Shown here piece by piece: positions 54,159 to 61,795 of a stretch of 64,000 bases of DNA; position 1 is the stretch's first letter; each line of letters starts with the position of its first letter. The stretch lies in the NCBI RefSeq assembly GCF_051251125.1, contig NZ_JBPCZL010000007.1; one strand, 5' to 3'. The notes below the pieces were generated by a model that saw only the letters and a program-made list of their open reading frames with translations, was not told where the DNA came from and made no database searches. The stretch is from Carnimonas bestiolae (GTDB lineage: Bacteria; Pseudomonadota; Gammaproteobacteria; Pseudomonadales; Halomonadaceae). A program made the translations under genes and the position numbers.

Positions 54159-54785
54159 ATGGCACGTTCAGTTTCACTGCCAGACCCCGACCAAGCGCTC
54201 GCGGGCAGAAGCGAGCCCACTCGGATCAGTGGCGTACACATGGTCAATGGTCACTCGATGCTGCCGCCCTGGGTGACGGGCGCAGAGCAGATCGTGCTCG
54301 GACTCGGGTGCTTTTGGGGGGCCGAGCGGTTGTTCTGGCAATTACCCGGGGTGCTGGTAACGGCGGCGGGGTATGCCGGCGGCATAACGCCCAACCCTAG
54401 CTACGAAGAAGTGTGCAGCGGTCAGACCGGCCATGCCGAGGTAGTGAGAGTGGTGTTCGACCCGCAGCAGCTATCGCTCGATACGCTGCTCAAGCATTTC
54501 TGGGAAGCCCATGACCCCACACAGGGAATGCGGCAGGGCAACGACATCGGTTCCCAGTACCGCTCTGCCATCTACTACACCAGTGAAGCTCAGCGCCAGG
54601 CCGCGCTGACCTCACGTGCCCAGTACAGTACTGCACTGAGTGAGGCAGGCAAGGGAGAGGTGACCACCGAGATAGCCCCGCTGGCGCGTTTCTATTACGC
54701 CGAAGAGTATCACCAGCAGTATCTGGCCAAGAATCCCGCAGGGTACTGCGGCCTGAAAGGCACCGGTGTGGCCTGTGCCATCTGA
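54159..54785 (+). CDS. msrA: Peptide methionine (S)-S-oxide reductase MsrA
   Basis: A 208-residue repair enzyme reducing methionine sulfoxide. The catalytic GCFWGAERLFW motif and the GYAGGITPNPSYEEVCSG, HAEVVRV and DIGSQYRSAIYY blocks are standard. The start at 54159 follows a CTAGGAG site and gives the usual ~45-residue N-terminal extension. It begins 31 bp after tamB and may share that transcript. Resolving cysteines lie in the C-terminal YCGLKGTGVACAI. Confidence 0.95.
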   Translation: MARSVSLPDPDQALAGRSEPTRISGVHMVNGHSMLPPWVTGAEQIVLGLGCFWGAERLFWQLPGVLVTAAGYAGGITPNPSYEEVCSGQTGHAEVVRVVFDPQQLSLDTLLKHFWEAHDPTQGMRQGNDIGSQYRSAIYYTSEAQRQAALTSRAQYSTALSEAGKGEVTTEIAPLARFYYAEEYHQQYLAKNPAGYCGLKGTGVACAI

Positions 54786-54816
54786 GCCAGCCTGGATACT
54801 GCGTTGATTCAAATGA

Positions 54817-54848
54817 AAACGGCTGCATCCATCGATGCAGCCGTCTTC
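54817..54848. terminator. Probable bidirectional terminator between msrA and the YheT-like gene
   Basis: ACGGCTGCATC pairs perfectly with GATGCAGCCGT around a four-base loop. The T-run is better on the minus strand (CGTTTTCATTT), so it serves at least the convergent hydrolase transcript. Confidence 0.75.
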
Positions 54849-54913
54849 GTTGGGCGAAAAACATAGCGCCTCATTCGTTTCAGGAGATAACACTGCCCGC
54901 GAGCCGTTTTCGC

Positions 54914-55930
54914 TTAAGGGTAGACCACGCTTAGCTCAGGCATTTCTACCCAGCGCTCTACCTGCGTGACAATGCGTTCGATCATCCAGGAGTGCGGCAA
55001 GCCTTTGTGTTGCTCAACAAAGCCCAAATGACCGCCGTGACGCGCTAGCTCGATCCGCACGTTAGCGGAAGGCAAGGGCAGGCGCATGAAAATATCGCCG
55101 GGCACGTAGGGGTCATCCTGAGCGTGCAAAATCAATGTCGGCAGCTCCAGACGATCGAGCAGGGCACCGGCGGATGCGCGGCGATAGTAGTCGGTCGCTG
55201 AACTGAACCCATACAGCGGCGCGGTCACTTCGTTGTCGAACGCCCACAGGGTATCGATGCGCTGCAGCTGCTGCGCGCTGATCTCAAGCGGCAGCAGCTT
55301 TTCTTCACGTTTGCGTTCGATGCGTCGCCGCATGCGTCGCAGCAAATTCCGCTGGTAGTGCCGAGCCTGACCGAGATTAAGCGCATCGGAGCGACTTGCG
55401 AGATCGAGCGGCGCACTTACCGAAATCGCGCCGGCGATATCCAGGCCGTCACCGCCTTGCTCGGCGGCCAGCTTCAGCAATACGTTGCCACCGATTGAAA
55501 AGCCTACCGCGACCTTTGGGGCATGGGGAAAGCGGCGGGCTAGCACGCTCATCAGCCAGTAGGCATCGGCGGTATCACCGGCGTGATAGCCGCGAGAGGA
55601 GCGATTCTGCACTTGCCCGCAGCCCCTGAAATGCATTACCACCGCGCGCCAACCTTTGCGCGCCACTGATGCCAGCAAGGCGCGAGTAGAAGGCGAACGC
55701 AACAGTGAGGATTCTTCTTCGGTAAGGATGACCAACAGCGGCGTATTGGCAGCTGCGGTAGGCGGAACACTCCATCCCAACTCGAGCACATCGCCATCGG
55801 GAAGTTCCAGAAGCTCGGTATCGAATCGCGGAATGCTGCGCCATAGCAGATGGGGAGCCAGCGTTTGCAGCTGACGATGCTTCAGCCAGCGCGGCGCAAT
55901 AAAATCAGCATTGAAGAGCGTTCTAGCCAT
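54914..55930 (-). CDS. Alpha/beta-hydrolase of the YheT family
   Basis: A 338-residue alpha/beta-fold hydrolase. The nucleophile elbow is GFSIGGN near residue 145, and the block VVMHFRGCGQVQNRSSRGYHAGDT is characteristic of the YheT/ABHD esterase family. An Asp (HAQDDPYVPG) and a His (RHGGHLGF) complete the triad. It is monocistronic; the carbonic anhydrase gene lies 163 bp upstream on the same strand. Substrate unknown, probably acyl esters. Confidence 0.9.
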   Translation of the reverse strand: MARTLFNADFIAPRWLKHRQLQTLAPHLLWRSIPRFDTELLELPDGDVLELGWSVPPTAAANTPLLVILTEEESSLLRSPSTRALLASVARKGWRAVVMHFRGCGQVQNRSSRGYHAGDTADAYWLMSVLARRFPHAPKVAVGFSIGGNVLLKLAAEQGGDGLDIAGAISVSAPLDLASRSDALNLGQARHYQRNLLRRMRRRIERKREEKLLPLEISAQQLQRIDTLWAFDNEVTAPLYGFSSATDYYRRASAGALLDRLELPTLILHAQDDPYVPGDIFMRLPLPSANVRIELARHGGHLGFVEQHKGLPHSWMIERIVTQVERWVEMPELSVVYP

Positions 55931-56093
55931 AAGCGGCGTACGTGTCCTGTAAGGTAGGGCAGCTACCGTGAAGTCGAGGTGACTTCAGCTTAAGACCGCA
56001 AAGGGGGGCGAGAGTTCTATCCGTTGCCAACGATTCTGCCGCGCCACCGAATCTCATCGGCAATAGGCCGCAGCAGAATCGCAGTACCTGACG

Positions 56094-56747
56094 TTAATCC
56101 AAGCGGTACAGCTGCGGTACCTTGTCGAAACCGGATACCGTGCACTCAAGGTTATTGATCAAGCCGTCCTTGAGACTGTGGCACCAGCCATGAATGGTCA
56201 GCGGCTGTCCACGCAGCCAAGCGCGCTGCACAATACGCGTGCTGGCAAGATTGCGTACCTGCATACGCACGTTGATCTCGCACATGCGGTCGTGCTGCTC
56301 CTTGTTGGGCAAATGCGCCAATTCTTCACGACGACGCACATATTCCTGGCGAATGGGGTGCAGCCAGTCGTCGAGAATACCGCCATTGCCCGGCGCGTTC
56401 ATCGAGGCGTTAACACCGCCGCAGCCATAATGCCCAACCACCAGAATATCGCGTACCTTCAGCGAATCCACCGCGAACTCTACCGCCGCCATGGTGTTTA
56501 CATCATTGTTGTAAATGATGTTGGCCACGCTTCTGTGCACAAACACGGTGCCGGGCGGTACGTCCAGCACGGTTTCTGCCGGCACGCGACTGTCGCCACA
56601 GCCGATCCACAAATAACCGGGACGCTGTCCGTCCACCAAGCGTGTGAAAAACTCGGGGTCGCGCTCGTGCATGCGGCGTGACCAATCGCGATTGTTATTG
56701 ATCAGGTCGGAAATACTGAATGATTGCGAAGCGGGTTTTTCGCCCAT
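56094..56747 (-). CDS. can: Beta-class carbonic anhydrase
   Basis: A 217-residue zinc enzyme interconverting CO2 and bicarbonate. The zinc ligands are visible as Cys and Asp in GCGDSRVPAE, then His and Cys in VGHYGCGGV. Length and sequence match the Can (YadF) group. It faces away from gor, sharing a 209-bp divergent upstream region with it. Confidence 0.94.
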   Translation of the reverse strand: MGEKPASQSFSISDLINNNRDWSRRMHERDPEFFTRLVDGQRPGYLWIGCGDSRVPAETVLDVPPGTVFVHRSVANIIYNNDVNTMAAVEFAVDSLKVRDILVVGHYGCGGVNASMNAPGNGGILDDWLHPIRQEYVRRREELAHLPNKEQHDRMCEINVRMQVRNLASTRIVQRAWLRGQPLTIHGWCHSLKDGLINNLECTVSGFDKVPQLYRLD

Positions 56748-56956
56748 GAAGGATATCTACTCTTCAGCCAATTGGTGTGGAGCACCTTTTACCGTGACTG
56801 GCACAGCGGGTCAAATATTAACCGTTTGTCCTCGGCGCTTTGCCAGCATCTTCGCTGCGTTCAACGCGACCTATTATGTTAGCCTCATGGTTAAGTAATA
56901 GCCGTTCGGCGACAGCATTTCGCCTGACGTCGTCCAAGCCTATAAAGAGGTAGTAA

Positions 56957-58312
56957 ATGTCTGATTACCAGTATGATTTGATTGTTATTGGCGGTGGCTC
57001 GGGGGGTGTTAGGGCGGCGCGGGTAGCTGCCATTGGCGGCGCACGAGTGGCGCTGGCCGAGCAGTCGCGGTTAGGTGGCACCTGCGTCAACGTAGGCTGT
57101 GTGCCGAAAAAGTTCTTCTCTTATGCAGCGCATTTTGCTGAAGGCTTCGAGCAAAGCCGCGGCTACGGCTTCCAAAGTGAGCATCACTTCGATTGGCCAA
57201 CGCTGCGTGATAACACCGCCAGCGAGATCGAGCGCTTGAACGGTATTTATCAGTCGCTTCTTGATAAGGCCGGCGTCGAGCTGCTGCCATGGCACGCTCG
57301 CATTGAGGGGCCACACGAGGTAAGCGTTAACGGCAAGCGTTTGACCACCGAACGTATTCTGATAGCGGTGGGAGGCAAGCCGCGCCAGCTCGATTTCGAC
57401 GGCGCAAGCAAGATGGTTAGCTCCAACGAGATGTTCTCGCTAGACACCCTTCCCAAACGGCTAGTGGTATATGGTGGCGGCTATATTGCAGTGGAGTTTG
57501 CCAGCATTCTCAATGGACTAGGCGTGGATACCACGCTGGTCTATCGCGGCGAACTATTCCTGAAGGGCTTCGATCAGGAACTGCGCGAATTTTTACGCGA
57601 TGAAATTAGCGCCAAGGGCGTGAAGCTGCATTTCAACGCCAATATTGTCGGCATTGAGGAAAGCGAAGGCGTGCATCAGGTTTCGCTTGACGACGGTAGC
57701 ACTCTCGAGGCCGAGCTGGTGCTTAGCGCCGTTGGCCGCGACCCCAACTTCGACGGGTTAGGGCTCGATAGCGTCGATGTAGCGCTCGATGAAAGCGGCT
57801 TTATCGAGGTGGATGACGCCTACCGAACCTCGACACCGTCCATCCTGGCGCTCGGCGACGTTATCGATACCCCTCAGCTGACGCCGGTCGCCATTGCCGA
57901 GGCCATTCGGATGGTCGCTATCCATTTCGAGCAGCGTCGTCCCGCACCGATTAATTATGAAGCGGTTGCCACGGCGGTATTCTGCTCGCCTAATGCGGCC
58001 ACCGTTGGTCTTACCGAGGAGCAGGCCCGTCAGCGTTACGACGGGCTGCGCATCTATGTGTCATCGTTCCGGCCCTTGATGCATACGCTGGCGAAAGACG
58101 ACGCACGCTGCTTCATGAAACTGATCGTGGATGATGCCAGCGATAGGGTCGTGGGCGTGCATGTGGCGGGAGCCGATGCGGGGGAATTGGTGCAAGGACT
58201 TGCCATCGGGGTGCAGGCAGGCATTACCAAGCAGCAGTACGACGCCACCATTGGCATCCATCCCACCAGCGCGGAAGAGATTGTGACCATGCGTGAAGTG
58301 ACGCGCCGTTAA
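56957..58312 (+). CDS. gor: Glutathione-disulfide reductase
   Basis: A 451-residue FAD flavoprotein reducing GSSG with NADPH. The FAD motif GGGSGGVRAARVAA, redox disulfide GGTCVNVGCVPKKFF, NADPH Rossmann region (VVYGGGYIAVEFA) and C-terminal HPTSAEEIVTM with the catalytic His are intact. An AAAGAGG site precedes ATG 56957. A strong terminator follows, so it is monocistronic. Confidence 0.95.
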   Translation: MSDYQYDLIVIGGGSGGVRAARVAAIGGARVALAEQSRLGGTCVNVGCVPKKFFSYAAHFAEGFEQSRGYGFQSEHHFDWPTLRDNTASEIERLNGIYQSLLDKAGVELLPWHARIEGPHEVSVNGKRLTTERILIAVGGKPRQLDFDGASKMVSSNEMFSLDTLPKRLVVYGGGYIAVEFASILNGLGVDTTLVYRGELFLKGFDQELREFLRDEISAKGVKLHFNANIVGIEESEGVHQVSLDDGSTLEAELVLSAVGRDPNFDGLGLDSVDVALDESGFIEVDDAYRTSTPSILALGDVIDTPQLTPVAIAEAIRMVAIHFEQRRPAPINYEAVATAVFCSPNAATVGLTEEQARQRYDGLRIYVSSFRPLMHTLAKDDARCFMKLIVDDASDRVVGVHVAGADAGELVQGLAIGVQAGITKQQYDATIGIHPTSAEEIVTMREVTRR

Positions 58313-58343
58313 TGCGTTAGCAAGCGTTGTTAAAGCAGGCCAG

Positions 58344-58376
58344 TAAAACGCTACACCGGGTGGTGTAGCGTTTTTG
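58344..58376 (+). terminator. Rho-independent terminator after gor
   Basis: AAAACGCTACACC pairs with GGTGTAGCGTTTTT around a three-to-four-base loop, ending in a T-run, about 35 bp after the gor stop. Confidence 0.92.
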
Positions 58377-58721
58377 CTTGCGAGCCTTTATCCACGGAAA
58401 GACTTAAGCCTCATTCCCTCCGCCCCACAGCCCGCGTGCCGATACAGACAGGGCAACGAGATGCAGCGTGCGTTGGTAGCGCCTGCTTATGACCCTATCT
58501 ACGTCATCACGTTTGAGGAAGTCAGGCCATGGCTCATCCAACCCCCCGGATCGTCTCAGCGCATTACCGCCGGTCGACTCTGCTACCAACCGGATATTCT
58601 GCAATATCTCTCATGGCGGAGTGTTCCGCACACGTCGATCGGCGGTGCGGCGACTGCCACGTGCACGAGCAACGCGTTGCTGCGAGGTACTGTTCCAATA
58701 CGCACGTGGAGGTCAGTCATC
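58377..58721. other. Intergenic region upstream of the holin-like gene
   Basis: About 345 bp. A plus-strand frame is open upstream of the holin-like ATG but has no family resemblance or start signal. No RNA gene, repeat or clear promoter is seen. Confidence 0.35.
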
Positions 58722-59045
58722 ATGGCGCATGATTACATCGTCGCTATAGCGCTTGAGTTACCTTCACTGGGATACCTGGTACTCGGCAGCTACGCCATGA
58801 TGCTTAGCTTTTGTATCGCCTATGTGCGCTCTCGGCTCGGGGATGCGGCGCCAGGACGCGCGCTGCTTGAGGGCCTGCTATGCGGTTGTTTGAGTCTAGC
58901 GAGCTTTCCGCTGCTGCAGCACCTGAGCCTGAATCCTTATCTTGCGGTAGCGATTGGCGCCGTAGTCGCTTTTCTAGGGGGCGATTGGCTGAAGGAAACA
59001 CTGGCAGCGGTAGTAGGGCACTTTATCGATCGACGACAGCGTTAA
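58722..59045 (+). CDS. Holin-like small membrane protein (lambda-family holin resemblance)
   Basis: A 107-residue protein with three hydrophobic helices: residues about 12-30, 46-62 and 68-85, and a short charged tail (FIDRRQR). The pattern (ALLEGLLCGCLSLASFP, then LAVAIGAVVAFLGGDWLKE) resembles lambda-family phage holins, whose third helix reads similarly before a basic C-terminus. GGAGG lies nine bases before ATG 58722; the frame open to 58374 upstream shows no homology. No lysis enzyme or other phage gene is next to it. It could be a phage relic or a cellular holin-like protein. Confidence 0.65.
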   Translation: MAHDYIVAIALELPSLGYLVLGSYAMMLSFCIAYVRSRLGDAAPGRALLEGLLCGCLSLASFPLLQHLSLNPYLAVAIGAVVAFLGGDWLKETLAAVVGHFIDRRQR

Positions 59046-59094
59046 CGTGTCAGCGCTTACTCCACACCATCCACCGCGTTGCGGGCAAAAAATG

Positions 59095-59128
59095 CCCCGA
59101 GTATCAGACCATCTGAGGCTCGGGGCTT
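59095..59128 (+). terminator. Terminator after the holin-like gene
   Basis: CCCCGAG pairs with CTCGGGG with an inner TCAGA/TCTGA stem, followed by CTTTCTTT, about 50 bp after the stop. Confidence 0.75.
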
Positions 59129-59204
59129 TCTTTCAACGCGCTCAATACAACAAGCGCTGTACGGTGACTAAATCAACGATTCAACGTCGATACAGCGCCG
59201 TTTG

Positions 59205-59645
59205 TTAGTCAGAGTGGGCGCTCTGCTCAGCTTCGTTAGGCGCTTCACCCGATACCGGCGTTTCGGAAGAGCCGCTTACTGAACCAGCACGCTGCACGCC
59301 GCCCTTGAAGGAACCGGGCTTGCTGCCGGATACAGGAGCAGCCTGATCGTCGCTAGGGCTGTGATCACTGCCGGAAGCCTGACTGCTGCTTGAGCTGCTG
59401 TGGCCGCCGCCGTTACGGTCATACACCACTTTGCGAGTTTGCCCCTCGCAAGAGCCAATGACTTTCCCGCCGGCCTGCTGAGCTTCGGCATTGGGGACTG
59501 CCTCGATACTGTAACTACCCGCAGGCACGCCATTGCTTTCGATCTTCTGGGATAGCCGATTGATCAGGCTGTCACAGCTGGCATATGCCTGAGTGGAGAT
59601 AACCGCAGCAGAGGACAGCAGCGCTACCGCTAAACACTTTTTCAT
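59205..59645 (-). CDS. Exported DUF1161-like protein with Ser-rich tail
   Basis: A 146-residue secreted protein. The signal peptide (residues 1-22, ending AYAS) is followed by a DUF1161-like domain: CDSLINRLSQKIESNGVPAG, then VIGSCEGQTRKVVYDR, with two cysteines that could form a disulfide. Beyond residue 85 the tail is low-complexity Ser/Gly/Ala/Pro. DUF1161 proteins are usually about 75-90 residues, so the tail is an addition. AAAAGGAG precedes ATG 59645. Function unknown. Confidence 0.75.
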   Translation of the reverse strand: MKKCLAVALLSSAAVISTQAYASCDSLINRLSQKIESNGVPAGSYSIEAVPNAEAQQAGGKVIGSCEGQTRKVVYDRNGGGHSSSSSSQASGSDHSPSDDQAAPVSGSKPGSFKGGVQRAGSVSGSSETPVSGEAPNEAEQSAHSD

Positions 59646-59839
59646 TGCAATGACTCCTTTTAATGTAGAAGAAGACGTGCCAGGCACCTCTTCTCACTCG
59701 CACCGAACCAGGTGATACAAGTGCTAATGTACCATTATGATCAACTTAGTGACGGTTCAGGTCGCGATATCGATCCGGCTATTTTTCTATCAAGGTTACT
59801 GTATGCGCAGAGTCGCCATCGTTATAGGCCCACCACTGC

Positions 59840-60721
59840 ATGAGCGATAGTAAAGCACATCGCCTCAAGGGCATCCAGAATTCGAAAAGTCTACGCTTGG
59901 CTGCGCGGCTTGGACACAGCGTTACGCCTATCGCATTAAGATTCGACGATGCTGCCAACTGGCTATGGCGAGGTCACGGGCGCGTCTACAAACTGGCACG
60001 GCAGTCTCAGCGCAAAGCGCCTTTCTGGAACGGCGCCAACCAGCTGTTCGGGATAGATCGCTGGCGCGATGCGACGCGCTTACCCGCCATTAGCGATCAT
60101 TTACCGAGCAACCTGCCAATGCCCGCCGAGCCGATGCGTTACAAAGGCCGCTTGGATGGCGCGCCCTGGTGGTCGCAATCATGGGTCAGTGGCGAGGTCG
60201 CAGGATGGACAAATGACTTTGCTCATAGCCTCGGACGACAGTGCGCGCTGCTAGGGCGACGCCACAGTGTTCAGTTCGGGCGCTTTCCCGCGCCCACCTT
60301 CGCCTTGGACAGCTGGAACGCCCGCGTCACTCGCTATCTGAACAGTGTTTCACCCAACTCGAACCTGGGCGACACGGCAACCCTGCTTGCATCACTGCCA
60401 GCGCCGCCGAAAAGCGCCATACCGCTACTGCTCGACCTGCGCGAAGACCAATTCATGCGTACAAGTGACGGCTATCGCTGGCTCGATTGGGAAGCGATGG
60501 TGTGGGCACCGACCGAATTCGCGTGGGCGCTTATCGAAATACTGGTACCCGCCGATTATCGCGAGGCTTTTTTGGCAGGCTACGGCGAGCAGCCAAAGGT
60601 TCAGCAACTCACCCAATGGCGACACGCCTGCCGCGCTCTATTTGTAGCAATGGGGCTATGGGGAGAGATGAGTCTTGAAGCGCTCGACCGTTACGACTGC
60701 TGGCTAGCGCCACGTGGGTGA
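59840..60721 (+). CDS. Kinase-fold-like protein of unknown function (degenerate phosphotransferase?)
   Basis: A 293-residue protein without a signal peptide or transmembrane helix. The segment LLLDLREDQFMRTSDGYRWL followed by DWEAMVWAPTEFAWALIEIL has the layout of the catalytic and metal loops of aminoglycoside-phosphotransferase-like kinases (HGDxxxxN, then IDWE), but the His-Gly of HGD is replaced by Leu-Leu and the Asn by Met. Activity as a canonical kinase is doubtful. The ATG at 59840 lacks a strong ribosome site. It is monocistronic, followed by the minus-strand tRNA-Ser terminator. No family is assigned with confidence. Confidence 0.65.
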   Translation: MSDSKAHRLKGIQNSKSLRLAARLGHSVTPIALRFDDAANWLWRGHGRVYKLARQSQRKAPFWNGANQLFGIDRWRDATRLPAISDHLPSNLPMPAEPMRYKGRLDGAPWWSQSWVSGEVAGWTNDFAHSLGRQCALLGRRHSVQFGRFPAPTFALDSWNARVTRYLNSVSPNSNLGDTATLLASLPAPPKSAIPLLLDLREDQFMRTSDGYRWLDWEAMVWAPTEFAWALIEILVPADYREAFLAGYGEQPKVQQLTQWRHACRALFVAMGLWGEMSLEALDRYDCWLAPRG

Positions 60722-60790
60722 GTGCTTGCAGTAGGGCAATTCCAATTAAAGATACCCAATGGCTAACTGCTCGGGGGAGAGCGCTAGGCA

Positions 60791-60833
60791 CAAAAAAAAC
60801 CCGAACCCTCGCGATAATTAGGGTTCGGGCTTG
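60791..60833 (-). terminator. Terminator of tRNA-Ser(CGA)
   Basis: On the minus strand AGCCCGAACCCT pairs with AGGGTTCGGGTT across a loop and is followed by eight T, six bases downstream of the tRNA CCA end. Confidence 0.92.
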
Positions 60834-60838
60834 GTATT

Positions 60839-60926
60839 TGGCGGAAGGCGTAGGATTCGAACCTACGGGGCTATTACACCCGGTTGTTTTCGAAACAACT
60901 GCATTCGGCCACTCTGCCAGCCTTCC
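60839..60926 (-). tRNA. tRNA-Ser, anticodon CGA
   Basis: An 88-nt class II tRNA on the minus strand. The acceptor GGAAGGC pairs with GCCTTCC, followed by discriminator G and an encoded CCA. The anticodon stem GTTGT/ACAAC encloses TTCGAAA, giving CGA, which reads UCG. A long variable arm and TTCGAAT T-loop are present, as expected for serine. Confidence 0.97.
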
Positions 60927-60958
60927 GAAGTCGGGGTAGGCCCCGATTGAGCGCGCAT

Positions 60959-60987
60959 ACGTTACCAAGGCCAGCCTATGTTGTCCA
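60959..60987 (-). promoter_or_regulatory. Probable promoter of tRNA-Ser(CGA)
   Basis: On the minus strand TGGACA (60982-60987) and TAACGT (60959-60964) are 17 bp apart, 33 bp before the tRNA. A perfect small hairpin (TCGGGG/CCCCGA) lies in the leader. Confidence 0.6.
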
Positions 60988-61164
60988 GACACATAAATGT
61001 AACCTGGGTGAAAACTATCAATCGAGGCTGTAGAAAAGAGTACCAAATCGGTATTCAATAGCAGTATTGGATGGCATGCCGTCTATGCCGCTTCGAGCCG
61101 AACGCCGACGGAAGGGCAGCGAAAGCGCTGTCATGGCTTCGATTCACGCTATTTTCTGGGGTTA

Positions 61165-61584
61165 ATGATGGCCCGCACGCTCATTGATGTGACCGACATT
61201 TATCATACCAGCCGTAAAATCAGGCAGTGTACGCTGGATCCCTCCATTCGCTGTTTGGCGGAGTTGCGCACCTGTCAGTTGAACGGCTGTGAGAATTGCA
61301 CGCACTCGCAGCTAGTCGAAGCGGAATCGCTCGGACTGAAAGAGAAGGTAGAGCAGCTAGCCAACTGGTCGAGCTCCGCTACCTTTAGCGCGCGCGAGCG
61401 GGCAGCCCTTGCCTGGTGTGAAAACTTCATTCATCGCTCCAGCGAAGACGACCGGATTCGCCGTGAAGCGATTGAAAACTTCACCGGCACTGAACTGGCC
61501 GATTTGATGCTGACCGTACAGCTGACCAGCACCCTAAACCGGGTCGCACGCAAGTACGGTGATCAAAGTGCGCAAGTAGGCTAG
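61165..61584 (+). CDS. Carboxymuconolactone decarboxylase/AhpD-family protein
   Basis: A 139-residue all-helical protein of the AhpD-like superfamily. The signature RTCQLNGCENCTHSQLVEAESLG contains the CxxC redox pair and the following His found in alkylhydroperoxidase-type members. Such proteins reduce peroxides or act in stress responses; a true decarboxylase role is unlikely given CxxC. It lies between the two tRNA-Ser genes and starts at tandem ATG codons (61165 or 61168). Probably monocistronic. Confidence 0.85.
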   Translation: MMARTLIDVTDIYHTSRKIRQCTLDPSIRCLAELRTCQLNGCENCTHSQLVEAESLGLKEKVEQLANWSSSATFSARERAALAWCENFIHRSSEDDRIRREAIENFTGTELADLMLTVQLTSTLNRVARKYGDQSAQVG

Positions 61585-61641
61585 AAATTGCCATCCAATG
61601 ATGCTTTAGGTTCCGCTAACCAACTGAATCGGAAGCATCTA

Positions 61642-61669
61642 TTGACGGGGCGCAAAAAGCTGGTAAGAT
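61642..61669 (+). promoter_or_regulatory. Promoter of tRNA-Ser(UGA)
   Basis: TTGACG (61642-61647), a 16-bp spacer and TAAGAT (61664-61669) precede the tRNA by 13 bp. The discriminator is very GC-rich (GCGCCCC), the hallmark of stringently controlled stable-RNA promoters. Confidence 0.8.
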
Positions 61670-61682
61670 GCGCCCCGTGTCC

Positions 61683-61773
61683 GGAGGGATGGCAGAGCGG
61701 TTGAATGCACCGGTCTTGAAAACCGGCAAAGGTTAATAGCCTTTCCAGGGTTCGAATCCCTGTCCCTCCGCCA
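61683..61773 (+). tRNA. tRNA-Ser, anticodon UGA
   Basis: A 91-nt class II tRNA. The acceptor GGAGGGA pairs with TCCCTCC, followed by discriminator G and encoded CCA. The anticodon loop CTTGAAA gives UGA, which reads UCA/UCG. A long variable arm and TTCGAAT T-loop are present. Its 3' end adjoins an integrase gene 23 bp away, so the tRNA 3' part is the likely attachment site of the element that follows. Confidence 0.98.
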
Positions 61774-61795
61774 CTTATTCTTTTAAACCAATCAC

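Noticed and set aside
58510..58530. A GAGGAAGTCAGGCC stretch resembling the RNase P RNA core
   Set aside because: Only a short partial match; the P4 and P15 regions and the overall length of RNase P RNA are absent.
58374..58721. A 5' extension of the holin-like gene by 116 codons
   Set aside because: The extension starts inside the gor terminator, has no homology, and the internal ATG at 58722 has a proper GGAGG site.
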